Source: Rutstroemia sp. NJR-2017a BVV2
Taxonomy: Eukaryota; Ascomycota; Leotiomycetes; Helotiales; Rutstroemiaceae
Length of the DNA: 64,000 nt
Reading direction: 5' to 3'
Assembly: GCA_002946415.1 (NCBI GenBank)
Contig: NJPS01000016.1
Span: forward strand, 310,001-374,000
Numbering within the stretch: position 1 is the stretch's first letter; each line of letters starts with the position of its first letter. Below are positions 25,774 to 38,562 of this stretch, piece after piece. Below the pieces are notes generated by a model. That model had not been told where the DNA came from. It saw only the letters and a program-made list of their open reading frames with translations, and made no database searches. Both the position numbers and the translations under genes were made by a program.

Positions 25774-27092
25774 ATGTCGTCGCGCCGTGATGACAACAGA
25801 GACAGAGCTTCCCGCTCACAACCACAGGCATACTCGTCCGCACGAACAAGTCAGTTTGTTATCGACGCTGAAGGTATCGACAGAGAGGTCATCACCGCTG
25901 ATATCTGCCGTTATCTTGGAAATGACGCTCTCGTCAAACCAGGCGATGTCGAGGTAAGTTCATCGTGACAGCATACTGGTGGATGTTGTCTCTACGCGTT
26001 TATGAATGATCGTATACTAATCAGCTCTGTTCTGCAGGATCCAAAAACGCGACAAATAAAGCCAGTCTACGTGATTACGGCCTACCGGAACTTGACAAAT
26101 GTAATGTCGTTAACCTATCGATCGATCAACATTGCTGATGAATTTGCTGTGTAGGCAATGATACATGACTTAAAGCAGGCATCTGCAGATTGGCAAGCAG
26201 AGCGACTTGCTAGATCTTCTGCACAGTACCCTACAAATGGTATCTCTCATAGAGATTCGAACGATATAGTTCGAAAGTCTAACACACCTATAGTAGTGGA
26301 CTACCGCAGTTCAAATGCACTCGATCAATCCATTGCCCGGATGGATGCGACACAACCTCGACCTGCTGCACCACAGGTGATGTACACATCATCGTCAGCT
26401 GCTGTGCCTAGTTCCCAATCTTATACACCAAGTGGCCAGGGTTATTCACAGGGCTACAGTCAGCCTGGAAGTTATTCTCAGAATCCACAAGGCTACACCC
26501 AGCCACAATCACAGCAGTATGCTTCTTCCCAGTATCCACCAGATAACAGGAGTTATGTTCATGGATCCAATTATTCTGTTGATTCTTCCACAAACCGTGG
26601 TGGATCTGTCCCGCAAGCTGTTCCCAGGAGCCAGGCAGTTCCCTATCCATCAAGTACAGCGTACCAAGCGCCGGCACCGCAATATTACTCCCAAGCTGGA
26701 CCACCTCCTTCCACATCTGCTTATGTTTCGCATCCTCCAACGGAACCCTCCTACTACAGTCGTGGTGCGTACCGCCAAGTGCATTCATTTTCTTAATACT
26801 TACCTTCCTATCTCGAAAAAACAAACGAATATCGTCTAACAATCTAGCTGCTCCATCAGGCAATTATGAAACCACCCCGGAGGTCTACGACAACAGAGGA
26901 TACCAGGATTCCGGAGATTACCAAATGCAGGATGCCACATATACTGAATCAAGCCCATACCAGGAGTCAGGATCATATTCTCAATCCGTGCCATCTGGAC
27001 GAAGTGCAACCGCCACTTCATCTTCATCATCAAAACCATACCGTGAACGGGATAATAGGGATGACCGTGACAGAAGACATCATCGTCGATGA
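25774..27092 (+). CDS. rfeG: RfeG-like transcription factor (365 aa, 4 exons)
   Basis: Matches the fungal RfeG family, named in Aspergillus as a putative transcription factor; its target genes are not known to me. Exons 25774-25953, 26038-26100, 26155-26764 and 26848-27092 join in frame to 366 codons including stop. The conserved block is at the N-terminus, around REVITADICRYLGNDALVKP (about residues 37-56), continuing into DPKTRQIKPVYVITAYRNL after the first intron. The rest is low complexity: repeated Ser-Tyr-Gln-Pro-Gly units between about residues 150 and 280, and an acidic/basic tail ending RRHHRR. Such composition suggests a disordered, possibly phase-separating protein. The second exon is only 63 nt. 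It is flanked by unusually long gene-free DNA on both sides. Confidence 0.85.
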
Positions 27093-30040
27093 TTTTCTTG
27101 GAACGTAACTGCTTTGTGCGATCTATACCCTCCGCTGGATTTTTATACTGTTCTGGCATTAATTTCATTGCTTCATTCTTCCCTGGATCCACTGGCTTTG
27201 CTGGACACAAGATTCCCTTTGGAGCCCTCTGCACAACCATGCATTCAGACCCAAATGGAGCTCAACATACTTTACAACATTTTATACGAAAATTTTATTG
27301 AACTGCCAATGTTGCAACACATCCCGCAACTTGGGAGACCAAGGTTTGATCTTGAAATCACAACCTGGCTTTTCTATTATACCCTACGCTAGAAGACCAC
27401 AACTGGACCGATCACGGGCTGTAATAACGGAAATTACCGCGGATGTTTTTTTGTCAAGGCCATTTGCATGTGCAGAGTATCTGTCATGCTTCCACGCGCC
27501 GGACCTTATGAGGATCATGGATATCTTTTTGTTTTTAAAATATTTTTATTCTGTCGATTGCATCAGTCTTGCATACGCACAGGCCGTTGGGGCGTAACAC
27601 GAGTTTCTGTTTCCTTGAAAGTTTCTGGATTGTTTCTGGGAATACCCTCAAAAATACCTACTGCCTGGATCTCGTTTTCCAGGAGCTTCACCGGGCCGGT
27701 TTCTTCACCCACCTACCACTTTTTGTGATTTGGTTAGTATTTTGAGACTCACTACTAGAGCTTTCTAGATCTCAGACTCCAGGCAGTATGGTAGAGGATC
27801 TTGTATATACAGCCGACAGCCATTAAAGGATAATTACACCCCTTCACGTTTGCCTTCTTCACACTTCATGGACTTTTCACTCCTGGTCACCCTGACCATG
27901 GATCAAAAAAAAACTGACTATCGGGCATGTCCTTCACATTACAGGTACAGTCATATTACCCATACAGGAATTCCTTGGATTTGGCCCTCCCTGGACATGA
28001 GACTGGATATTCAACCATTGGAGCATCCGTCAGGACACCGAACCACTTTGGAAGTTTTCTTTTGCGCATCAGCATCATTCCCAGGATCTGGACCGCGTTG
28101 AAATTCTTTCAAGTGTGTATCCATGGTCCATTCGACCTCTACCAGGTTTTCCCATCAGTGTGTTGTCTTATTTCTCAACTCATCATTGTGGAATAGAATT
28201 CTTGTCTATTATCAGCCAGCAACCAGTCTGACAGAAGGCCGACATGATCTGGACAACATACTGAAACACGACGGTTCGCAGTAGAGCTCTGTTTACGTCC
28301 GCGTTGATAGACCTTCTCATTGGATTTGCACTGAACTATTTGATTGCACGTTAGAATTCAAGATAGGACTACAATTACAGGGGTTCCAAATTCTCACACA
28401 ACCATGGTCTGCTTCTACTTCATCTGGCAAGAATATCGCTGGGCCAAGCCTAACGGTGATGATTTACCCAGTATGGACTTTTTCAATCCAGGATTCCCTG
28501 GGCCTCTCCTGTTTTTGAGTTTCTCCTGGATTGCTTTGACATGTCACGGACACCTTCAGCATAAAACCGAATTGTTTCACCTATGGATACCGGATCATCG
28601 TCAGCCTGTACGTTTGGACATGAGATATGATCTGTTGGGGGTCGTTTCGGGATTCAACCTTTGCATACCTTCGTCGCTGGGACGAAGAGTGGCAGTAATG
28701 CACAATTCCTTTGGGCAATGCTTTGACGGGTGGGGGCAATGGGGGTATCTGTTCCTTTCTGACGGAATTCAATGGTGTTTGGTTTGTGGGTTAGGTTAAT
28801 TTTGTTAATATATGTTGGGGGGTTGGCTATGATTGGGAGATCTGGAGAACTAGGTGGTGGGCTGAATCTGTTTACATTTATTGTTTTCATGAAGCATGGT
28901 TTTGGTGGAGGATACTTTTTGGATTATGCATTATCGGTAGTTGGGGAGTCACCTGAGTTGTTGTATTATCTTTATGAAAGCATATTTTCTTGTCTTTGTA
29001 TCATGCGTTCATTGTGATTGAAAAGCGCTTCTCTCTTTCTACTTATACTATTTATTACTTGTGTAATTTTGCATGATGCTTCGATCGATATCGCGTCGCT
29101 GTGAAAGTGGAAAAAATGAGGATGAAATATCCATCTCGTAGAGCAGAACCTTCGTCGACAATTTTTATGGCCTCGTCACTGATTGAACTAAGTCTTTCTT
29201 AATTTAGGGATGGAAAGGAAGGGCGTAGAGGAGAGAGAATAGATATGTAGATGGATAGATAGTACAAATGATAGTACTTAACGAGCGAGTGAGCGTCTAT
29301 CTGTTCTGTTTATATTAGGTATTTATCTATCTCTTAACAAGTCCGTACTCTATCGCTTCGATACTATATCGTATATAGTATCACATTATATCACCTCACA
29401 TCATATTATATCATACCTCTCTATCTATCCGTCTTCTCCGATGGACAGAGGTAGAGGGGGGCAGAGGGAAATAAATAGGCGGACAGTTAGATAATTCCCA
29501 GTATCGAAAAGCTTTCCCCCTCCCTCCCTCTTTCTTCTTCCTCACGTAGAAATCCAATCCAAGTGAAGTGGGCTGGTTAAATATTTGCTTGCTCACTTAC
29601 GAGCTAGTCAGTCAATTATACCAAAAGAAAGAAAGAAACCAGCTACCTCCTTAACCCATCCATTCTACGAGCGAAGAGTAGCTCTTTGGAGACACTCTTT
29701 AATCTGTGGATTCATCTTTCTTTCTATATAACTCATCTGTCTCTCTTCCACTTTTCTTTTCCATTCCATTTCTTTCCTGCTTTTCCCGTTCTTTTCTCTC
29801 TTTTCTCTTCCTTTCTTTTCCTTTTCTCTCCTTTTCCCTATCCTGTTGACGCAATGAATTTTCTCCTTTTTCTCTTCTTTTGGTTGCTCTGATAACTGCA
29901 ATAGAAGTAGGTAGGTACCCTTCTCATTTCCTCGTCTCCTGGTTGGACGTTTCCCCTTTCTCCGATTCTTATTCTTCCTTCTCCCTCCTCCTCCTCTTCA
30001 TCGACCCCCAGCTTCCCCTATCCTCTCCCCCTCTCACCCC
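27093..30040. other. Intergenic: long region after rfeG
   Basis: About 2.9 kb with no supported gene. The first 1.6 kb repeatedly contains short variants of a CCTGGAT/GGATC-type word, and a long rfeG 3' UTR or non-coding transcript is possible. A frame at 28344-28799 (+) lacks any recognisable motif. From 29680 to 30000 the plus strand is strongly pyrimidine-rich. The acyl-CoA synthetase gene converges from the right. Confidence 0.4.
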
Positions 30041-32278
30041 TCACTTTCCCCCACGCCCCCTCAACCCCAACCACTCCTCCCCCATCTCCCTCAACCTAAA
30101 CTTCTGAATCTTCCCACTCGCCGTCTTCGGGTACTCCCCCACCCAAAACACATATTTCGGCACCAGATGCGCGCTTAGCGTGTTCCTGACATGGTCTTTG
30201 ATTTGTTGTTTCGTGAGGACTGTTACTTCTTCTCCTCCGATGCTAAGTGCTGAATCTTTGTCGATTTGAGACTCCACAGAGGTAGACGAAGCGGAAGAAC
30301 TCGCAGCAGCACCCTCCCTATCATCCAACCCAACCGTAACCCCCCTTCCGGGCACCACAAAAGCCGCGACCACCTCCCCATACCTTTCATCACTAATCCC
30401 CACCACACTAACCTCACTCACCCGTCTCCCCATCCCAAAAATACAATTCTCAACTTCAAGCGGATGGATATTCTCGCCCCCGCGAATAATCAAATCCTTA
30501 ATCCGTCCCGTAATCTTCACATACCCCTCCTCATCCATACACGCCTCATCTCCCGTGAGCATCCAGACCTTTCCATCTTCTTCATCCCGTATTAATACTT
30601 CCTCCGTGCGGACCGGATCATCGTAGTAGTGCTTCATAACCAAATACCCCGCCACAGCCAACTCGCCCTTTTCCCCCACGGGCAGAATCCGCTCCGGCGC
30701 GCCCGGAGCCACAATCTTCGCGCTCACATGCGGCAACACCCGTCCGACTGAGTCCAGACGCTTGGCCATCGGGTCGTCGGGCGTGGTCATGCAGCTCACG
30801 GGGGACGTCTCCGTCATGCCGTAGCAGATAGTCAGGCCCGTGAGATTGAGTTCCTGGTGCAGTTTCTCCATCAGAGCCTTGGGGACCGAGGACCCAGCTG
30901 CGATGCCGGTGCGCAGATGCGAGAAGCCTGTGTTTTGCACAAGCCCGCTTTGCAGGAGGTCGAGCTCCGCGATGAACATGGTGGCGACGCCGTAGAGGGC
31001 GGTGGCGTGGAACTCTTGGATGCTGAGGAGGGTGGCGGTGGGGGAGAAAGCCGGGGAGGGGAATAGGATCGTGCTGCCGTGTGTGGCGGTTGCCATGTAC
31101 CCGAGGATGCAGCCGAAGCAGTGGAAGAGCGGAGGTGGGCAGCAGACGATGTCGGTGGGGAGGAGGCCCATGCGGGCGCCGATGGAGTGGCCGTTGTTGA
31201 GGATGGAGTGGTGCGTTAGGCAGGCAGCTTTGGGGGTGCTGGTGGTGCCGGAGGTGAATTGGATGTTGATGATGTCGTCTTTGTGGAGGGGAGAGGAGGG
31301 GATGACGGGTTGGGTGCGGGAGTTGGAGAAGGAGTTGAGGAGGGTGTTGAAGGGGGTTGTGCAGGGGAAGGATATTTCTTGTTTGGAGCGCTCGTCTTCG
31401 GAGTTGTTCACTAGAATGACGTTGCGGAGACTGGGTACTGCTTCGCTTTGTATTTCCTTCTGATTCAGATTTCCTATGATGTCCTCCAGCAGAGTTATAT
31501 TCTCCCTCGGTGGCTTGAACGGTAGATGTGTTTCCGTGCCAATCATAAGATATGCAGCTTGAAGATGGTTCAGCGCCGAGACAACTTGTTTCGTGTTAAA
31601 AGCCGGGTTCAGAGGGACCTAGTAAAGCCTATGTTAGCACATATCCTATCCATTCCATCCATTCCATTCTCCCCCCTCACAACCCCTCCCCGCCCCAAAC
31701 AAAAGAAAACCCCAACCTACCAAAACCCCCCCCAACTTCCAAACCGCATAAGTCGCCACGGCAAACTCCCACCCATTCCCCAAACTAACCGCGACACGAT
31801 CCCCCTTGCGCACACCCAGCGCCTGCAGCCCATGCGCCAGCGCATTGCTCCGCTCATCCAATTCGCGGTAGGTGAGTTTTGTGGCCTGCGAGCGCGAGAT
31901 GACGGCGATGTTGGAGCCGTGCTGGGAGACGATGGAGTCGAAGTGCGAGGGGATGGTTTGTTGGAGGAGGGGGGGCTGGAGAGAGAGGGGGAGGGGTTAG
32001 CTTGGTTGATGGGAAGGGGAGGGGAGGATGGGGGAGAATACCTCCGTGGAACCTTCGACGTAACTTCTCGTTAAGAGACCTCTTTTCTGGATCTGCGAAG
32101 CAATCTTCAATCCTCCAGACCGCCTCTCACCCCAGCTCCTACTCAAACCCATCAATCCCTTTCCACTCCTCCCCATCCCCGTCCTCATCCCTATCCTCTG
32201 TACCCCCAATCCCTCCAACCCACCCCTCCCTCCGCATCCCCATCCCCCAACCCTCACGATCAAATTCCGGTAATACAT
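30041..32278 (-). CDS. Acyl-CoA synthetase / AMP-dependent ligase, probably mitochondrial (689 aa, 3 exons)
   Basis: Adenylate-forming enzyme expected to activate a short- or medium-chain carboxylic acid to its CoA ester (ACSF2-like). Exons 32278-32042, 31975-31721 and 31618-30041 are in phase and total 690 codons. The N-terminal 75 or so residues are rich in Arg, Gly and Ser, with almost no acidic residues at first, like a mitochondrial presequence. Core motifs seen are TSGTTSTPKA (the phosphate loop, usually TSGTTGxPKG), YGMTETSP, TGDEACMDEEGY with GRIKDLIIRGGENIHP, and the C-terminal PKTASGKIQKFR with the catalytic Lys. A Ser/Ala-rich insert of about 40 residues lies in the C-terminal lobe (VGLDDREGAAASS onward) and makes the protein longer than most relatives. 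The exact acid cannot be inferred, and nearby genes give no pathway hint. Confidence 0.9.
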
Positions 32279-33603
32279 CAGAAGTAAAGTAGAAGTTCCT
32301 CAAACCTCAGCTCTCAATCATCTCTCTCTTTCTCTCTCACATACACCGAAGGCATGCACAAATCACCAAACCAAAAATATCAAGCAGCTATCTCATCCGT
32401 CCGCTCTCCGGAATATACCAACCACCGTATTGCTACACTTCAAAGCTGAACGATATATCTGTCCTGTCCCTGTCGTACATATACCCAAGTTAACTCACAC
32501 AGCATGCATGTAACGAGGCCTAGTAAAAACACAAGAGGAAATAGTAAATACAAACACAGACACCAACACCCAAATTGCGGGGTAAGCTCCCGCTCCTCAC
32601 CTCTCCAGCCCAGCCCGGCATTGATTCCGCACCTCTCAAGGCGAGACCCACTGGATTTCCAGGAACGAAAGAGAAACAAGTTGGACCTCGGACTCGACTT
32701 GGGAGAATATGATAGATTTTGTATTTTCAGTTACCCCTGATGATCGGTTGGATACTGTATGGATGGATTTTAATACTCTAAGTTTACGGGATTGAGTAAC
32801 TTAACTGTGATGTAAGTTTTGTATGGAAGTTGATATATGACGCGAAATACCGCATCATACGTAACATATAAAACCATACAATCTCACTCACGATGACCTC
32901 GCATCTGCACGGCTAAGAACAAGAATTGGTCGTTGAAATATAGATTGCTTTTTCGTTTGTTTGTTTTTGTTCTCCCGAAGCCCATTATATATATATATAA
33001 GTCCGTCCTACCCTCTCCTCACACCCGCAAGATATTTCCCACACCATCCGACACCATCCCGATCCCCGAAATATACTCCGAAGCAATATCGCCCCCAAGC
33101 ACCACTCCTCGTCTATATTTCCTCGCCTTCTCCGCCCAACAATCCAGAATACCGAGATCCAATAATTGCACACATCTCAGCTCTTGATAGGTGCGACTTT
33201 TTCGACTTCAGTATCACAACCAAAAAAGGAGAACCCCCCCTCCACCAGCAAAGGCATGCATACACGCGCGAGTCCCTCCCCAGCGCAGCGGCCCATTCAA
33301 CAGAGCTCTATCCTACAAGCTCCGTGCCAATGAACTCCATGGTAAGAAGAAATATAAAAAAGCCAATGATGGGCATCATGCTGTCTGCCTGCCTGCCCAT
33401 CTCTATGTGTGTGTGTTTTTAGCCATCATAATCCAAAACAGCCTCCCCTACCCACTACGATTGTAGATTCCTGCGTATATGCTCGTATGTGTATTCGCTC
33501 ATGGATTCGATGCTCGCCGAAAAATTGAGAAAAAGGTCCTTGTGCTCGTGGTTTTACAAGGAAAAAGCATTCGTCACTCATTAGGAGGATTGTAAAAGAG
33601 AGG
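32279..33603. other. Intergenic upstream of the acyl-CoA synthetase
   Basis: No gene supported. It holds the promoter side of the acyl-CoA synthetase (minus strand), C-rich plus-strand stretches, a short TA repeat near 32986-32999, and the 3' side of the GT32 gene. Confidence 0.4.
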
Positions 33604-34804
33604 TTATGAGTTAATTACTCCGATGTGTCGTTCGTTCTCTGGTTTCCATGTTCCTGGAAGATTTATGTCAGTTTTATGTCATTGAGTGAGATGGAGTAAA
33701 AAAGGTCTTACCCTCAAATTCATGCTTGACAAAAGCCATTGGGTCATCATAATCCTTCGCGCCCATTTGCTGCACACCTGGGCTGAAACTTGTAATGGGT
33801 AGAACAACCACATCACCGACTTTCTTTGCTGATTCGATACCAGTAAACTCTCTCCATGTAATGTTGCCTTTGCTCGTGGTCATGTCAAAGTATTTCTCGT
33901 CATTCAAGTAGTCGAAGATAGTATCAGTCCATAATGCCGGGCCAGTGAACTCAACAACATTCTTGTCCTTGAAGTTCTTTAGTGCTCCGCTGTTCTTCAT
34001 GCTGAGAGTCTGCTGGGTAATGTTGGCGACGATTTCGCGGAGGACTGGATGACCGGGCTTCGATTGAATTGTCCATTGGCAGAATTGGATTCGTCGAGAG
34101 TACCACTCCGCCCAATCTGGACGATCTGGATCCGCCTCAATTCCAACCACCAAGCCAATTGCCTCTCGTGGAACACTATCAGGGAGCCATTCCATTGCGG
34201 GTTTCAGAGCGTGAGTATCGATGTCGGAGTAAATGCCACCTCTGGCCAGCAGAATCAGGTAGCGGAAGAAATCGGCCTTGAGAACGGGCATGGGCAACGC
34301 GTTGTAAGCTTCCAATACTTCAGGCACAGAAGCATACAAATGCTTTAGCAGATGGACTGCGACCTGGTCTGTAATAACTTCGTGAATGAAACCTGGGTGC
34401 TTTTCTGACCAGCTTGCTTCAGCAGGACGGAAGTTCTCCCCGAAATCCCCAGAAGCCGGTGTGTATTTCCATGTCTGCCAAATGTATGCCGGGAATTTCG
34501 TCTCGACGTCGTACGGGAATTGATATGCGAGCTTCTCTCGCAGAGGAGCTCTCGATAGATCTTGCAGAAGTGTTTGAGCAGGCTGAGGCTTCTTCTTCGG
34601 TGCAAGTGGAGCAGCGTCCACCGTCGAGGCTGTAGAAGATCCGGGGGTTGTTTTTGAGTCTGCTGCATTCTTCTCGCCTTGTTTCGATATGCTCGTATCT
34701 TTTAATAATATGTCTGCTGCCGGAGGACTATGTGTTCGTGTGACGAGATATACCATAGTAAGGAAGACAGCCGCGGCCATCAAGGCTCTCCTGAACGTCA
34801 GCAT
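33604..34804 (-). CDS. GT32 glycosyltransferase, Och1/Hoc1-like alpha-1,6-mannosyltransferase (380 aa, 2 exons)
   Basis: Golgi type II membrane protein that adds sugar, most likely mannose, to protein N-glycans. Exon 1 is 34804-33712; a 58-nt intron follows and exon 2 (33653-33604) supplies the last 16 residues or so (TWKPENERHIGVINS). Without splicing the frame would run on into FFTPSHSMT, which lacks the family's C-terminal pattern. A single membrane anchor is at about residues 5-21, then a Ser/Thr/Lys-rich stem. The catalytic block FFRYLILLARGGIYSDIDTH contains the DxD-type metal and nucleotide-sugar site (DID), and VVGIEADPDR, FCQWTI and EFTGPALWTD follow the GT32 order. A run of 17 T (A on the coding strand) lies at 34861-34877, about 57 nt before the start. 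Whether it is Och1 itself or a Hoc1-type paralogue is open. Confidence 0.88.
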
Positions 34805-37800
34805 CTTGGTGCGATTGACAGATACTCAATCTGCCAAGTTGGACTGTGGGAGAATCTGAGTTTTTTTTTTTTTTTTTCTTCCTCCAATCTCGAAATGGCC
34901 AATCTCTCCCTTATCCAACGGATTTCTGTTATCGTGTTGAATAGTTATGGTCGGATCCCGTCGAGATGGGACAGTGAATGGGGAAAAAATGTCGGACGGC
35001 AGAAATTCTTAGGGACGATTAAGATACTGTAATGCCAAGAACGGAAAGGCCCTTCAGTGATAAGTGAGGCGTGTTTCGCAAACGGTAGTGTTTCGAGCTA
35101 TCTCGGGATTTAGTAAGAAGCGAATGCTGGCTGGGACTGGCACTGGCACGACTGGGTAAGCCGGAGATATAAAAAGAACCTCTGACAGATGGTGAGATAC
35201 TTCGTACAGTAGACTCGCACAGTACGTAGAGTAGACTGTGACTGGATACGATGATCAAGCACGCATGAATTTGATTGCCTGTCTGAATGATTTCCGTTGA
35301 TCTCCTTCGCAATCAATTTTGGGCTCTTTCAAAGATTACTCCAAAACACGTTGTTCGTTTTCTGTCTCTCCTTCTTTCCTTTCGTGCCGACCGGTCGGGC
35401 CTTTTGCAGTTCAGAGTCCGCAATCAGAAAAGGGCTGCTTACTGTACGGTGCTGCTAACGGGGCTTCGTATCCTCTCTTTCCAGTGTTCCACCGATAGCG
35501 AGCCTCACCAATCTTGCGTGTGCTCGAAAACAAAAGACGGTATACGAGCACTGGGTGGTAATACTGGCAATATAGTGGCACTGGGTGGTATCTTAAATTC
35601 ACATGCTTTCAGAGGACCATGCCACCCCCCACTACTACTTCGACGACGCGCATACGGAGCATAGACGATACGACAGCCCCAGCTGAGCCCAGTCCGGCCG
35701 CAATCAAGCCTGGAAGCGATTCCAACGCTGCCATTGAATGGCAGTTGGGGGAATGTGGAACGTGGAACGTGGAACGTGGAATGCCCATCCATCCTCCTCT
35801 CTTATCTCTGCTCGCGACCACGTTTGTCGACTCATCCTCTTGTGCTTCGTCCTTCCGCTTCGATGCTAGGCCCTAGTGCGAGCGATGCTTCCCGCCATCC
35901 GAAAAGCTTCTTTCTCTTACGTACAGTAGTAGAACCTGCATGACCCAATGGCAAGGCCGCGTCAGCCCTCCTGGACCAGGGACCAAACGTCAAGTCTCTT
36001 GCTTAACCTGCTGCGATACTTGGTATCCTGTACTTCGTATACCTCCGTCTACTCCACCATGGAAGACCTTCTCCTCTCCTCGCCCACGGAAGAATCCAAG
36101 TAAAACTCCTCTTCCCTCTGTCTAATTAACCCGGCCACAATGCCCTGATCCTCACCCGCCGACCCAAACGTTTGTGCAACCTATGACTTCATCCCACACC
36201 GCATCAAGTTACCAGGGCCGCACATCGCAATATATTTTTCTAGAACGCCCAGAAAGAGAACCCTGTACGTGTGCTCTGTCGTTGTCAAAGCGCGAATTCC
36301 GAAACAAACGGATTCAACTCAAACACCAATATCCGATGGTCCGGGTGCGAGAAAAAAACGGTTGCTTCGGCACCATTGGCTTGCTTGCGCGTGGGAATTT
36401 ATGCACTTGTTGAATTTTGATGCAAATGTGCGTGCGTGCGTATGTACATCTGGATCTCGTCGTCATCAACTGCCGAGTCTGTTCAAACTTCATACGAAGT
36501 ACTCCGTACTGACTTGCGCACACGTCTTTCGTGGCCAATTGTCGCAACTGCACACACTCTCTCCAACCCCTCATTCCACGCGTCGTCCCGCACATCAAGC
36601 TTTTTCTATTAACCGGCCTCTACTCGAGTATCTGTCTGTCTCCTGCAAGTGTATCTATCTACAGTATCTTTCTTCCCCACGCTCCTCCGAACACCATCCC
36701 CCCACCACAGCACGTCAACCAAACCCAACATCTCCTCAACAACCCATAAACCTATATCCCGACCAACCAATCACCCAGTACAAGAATAATACTAATCAAT
36801 ACCTAAACATTACTTTACTCTCCCTCGAAAAAAATCCCCCACCAACCAACACAGCTCACCTCGTAACGCCACGCGAACGGTGCTTGCTCTGCGCCACTTC
36901 CTGCCGCGTCGGTAAACTGTCATTCAACCCAGCTCGTGTGTTTCGTGTAGCTGAAGCGCCGTTGCTGAAGGGCTTTGACGCCGTGTATGCAGTTGTAGAG
37001 TGAGTGGCTTGTTGAAAAGTTCCGAGTTGGAGGTTCGCTGTTGATTTCTATCTGGATAATCGGTAGGTAGGTGGTCTATGTCGTTCGGGCATTGGGAATC
37101 GAATGTAAGTTGGGAATGCTCTTGGGAGCACTCGGGTTCGAGCTGTCGGAAAGGTAGCTGCGGAATATGGGGGAACTAGGTAGGGTTGGAAGAGGGAAAG
37201 AGAAGCAGCTATACTCTCTACGTCTCTTCCCGTTTATGGGTTTGTCAGTACCAGAGTACCTTCTTCCTCTCCTTGAGGTCTTCGACGTGATAATGCCTCA
37301 TGTGTGAAGAGTCAAGGGTCAAGCTGCTCCCATCCAGACTGCTTCTCTCGCCTACATAAACTTGGAACATATCTCCGACATTGCTTTGATCAGCTCAATG
37401 TTATTTTTTCACTCTTATTGGACTTAGAGTCAATATCAAGTACTTGTACAAAGAGCATACGATATCAAATTCTGCTCTAAACTTATCATTGTGAAACTGT
37501 GATATTGCATTGTTTTTCCATACCCCAGACGGTAGATTCGCTTGGACTCGGCGTTTAAGGAGAGAAGAGCGGCGAAAGAACAATGGGAGTCAAGACTGAT
37601 GTCGATTGTGACTATGGGCTGGAAGGACTTTATATGGATAATGAATATCAATTTCTTTGCATTCAAATACGACAACAAACGGTTTGGAATAGTATATTTT
37701 TGGGTTGTTGGGTCTGTATCTAACTTCGAGTTGCGACACATGAATGTTTATATGATTAGACAGGAAGAGACGGACACGGACATTGCGTTCCATGACTCCA

Positions 37801-38562
37801 GAGAACCGTAGCTGGCCATCTATTCAGCCCCAACATATTATAGTATAGACATTCCAGTATTCTTTGGAGAATGAATATGGATTTGCTCTTCTACCGACGA
37901 TGAACACTCCCTGATGAACTGGAGACCATGCCACCCAAACGAACGACCACATCAGATTTTCTCATTTAAAATCCATCGCTATGCAGACTTTCACATTCTT
38001 GACTATATACCCGTGATAAAGCTCGACATCATATCTTCTAACTCAAGCTACAGTAATCCTGCTTAACATCTGCTCAGAGCATGGGACGAGTAGTTGGGGC
38101 ATCAACTTTGCACTTTGTGTATAGGAAAGGAGAATCTGAGAGCTGGTTGTTTCGTGTGTAGTTAAGCAATTTAATAGAAACCCAAGGCTCTCTCTGTAAA
38201 GAATGGAAAGGTGACCGCTTCATGGTCGTTATTGTTGAACTCGACAGACATATGCAGAATTCGATGATGTATTTTTGAATCTTGTAGACCCCGCTGAAAA
38301 CCATCTAGGGATTGTAAATTACGCCGAGAAATTGATGAAGGCCTGGACCACTGGGTCGAGTCTATAAGAGAACTGTCACTGAGAAAAGCACCCTGTTATC
38401 GCCATATCAAAAGTTGAGTCTCTGTTGCAAAGAACGTTGATCTTGTGCAGAATTAATGTCGTTGGCGCGGGCTGATACTGTAAAGCCTAAAGATCTGCAC
38501 GTCGACTAAAATGGGCGTTGTCTGGGGTACATCTGCCGAGGCTGTGATACTCCGATAGATGG
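34805..38562. other. Intergenic between GT32 and atg15
   Basis: About 3.75 kb between divergently transcribed genes. It contains a 17-nt T run at 34861-34877 and a short repeat at 35751-35782. A pyrimidine-rich, leader-like segment on the plus strand at about 36530-36860 is followed by no convincing coding region. A 244-codon frame at 36269-37003 covers it but has the composition of a leader. The right end should be the atg15 promoter. Confidence 0.4.
35751..35782. repeat. (GTGGAAC)n short tandem repeat
   Basis: Four near-perfect copies of a 7-nt unit (GTGGAAC) between GT32 and atg15. Confidence 0.85.

Noticed and set aside
28344..28799. 151-codon open frame downstream of rfeG
   Set aside because: No ATG-proximal leader, no domain, Trp/Gly/Phe-rich from G/T-rich DNA, and not joined to any exon.
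36269..37003. 244-codon plus-strand open frame
   Set aside because: It lies over a pyrimidine-rich leader-like tract; the predicted protein is Ser/Pro/His/Gln-rich without motifs, and its frame is uninterrupted mainly because of composition.
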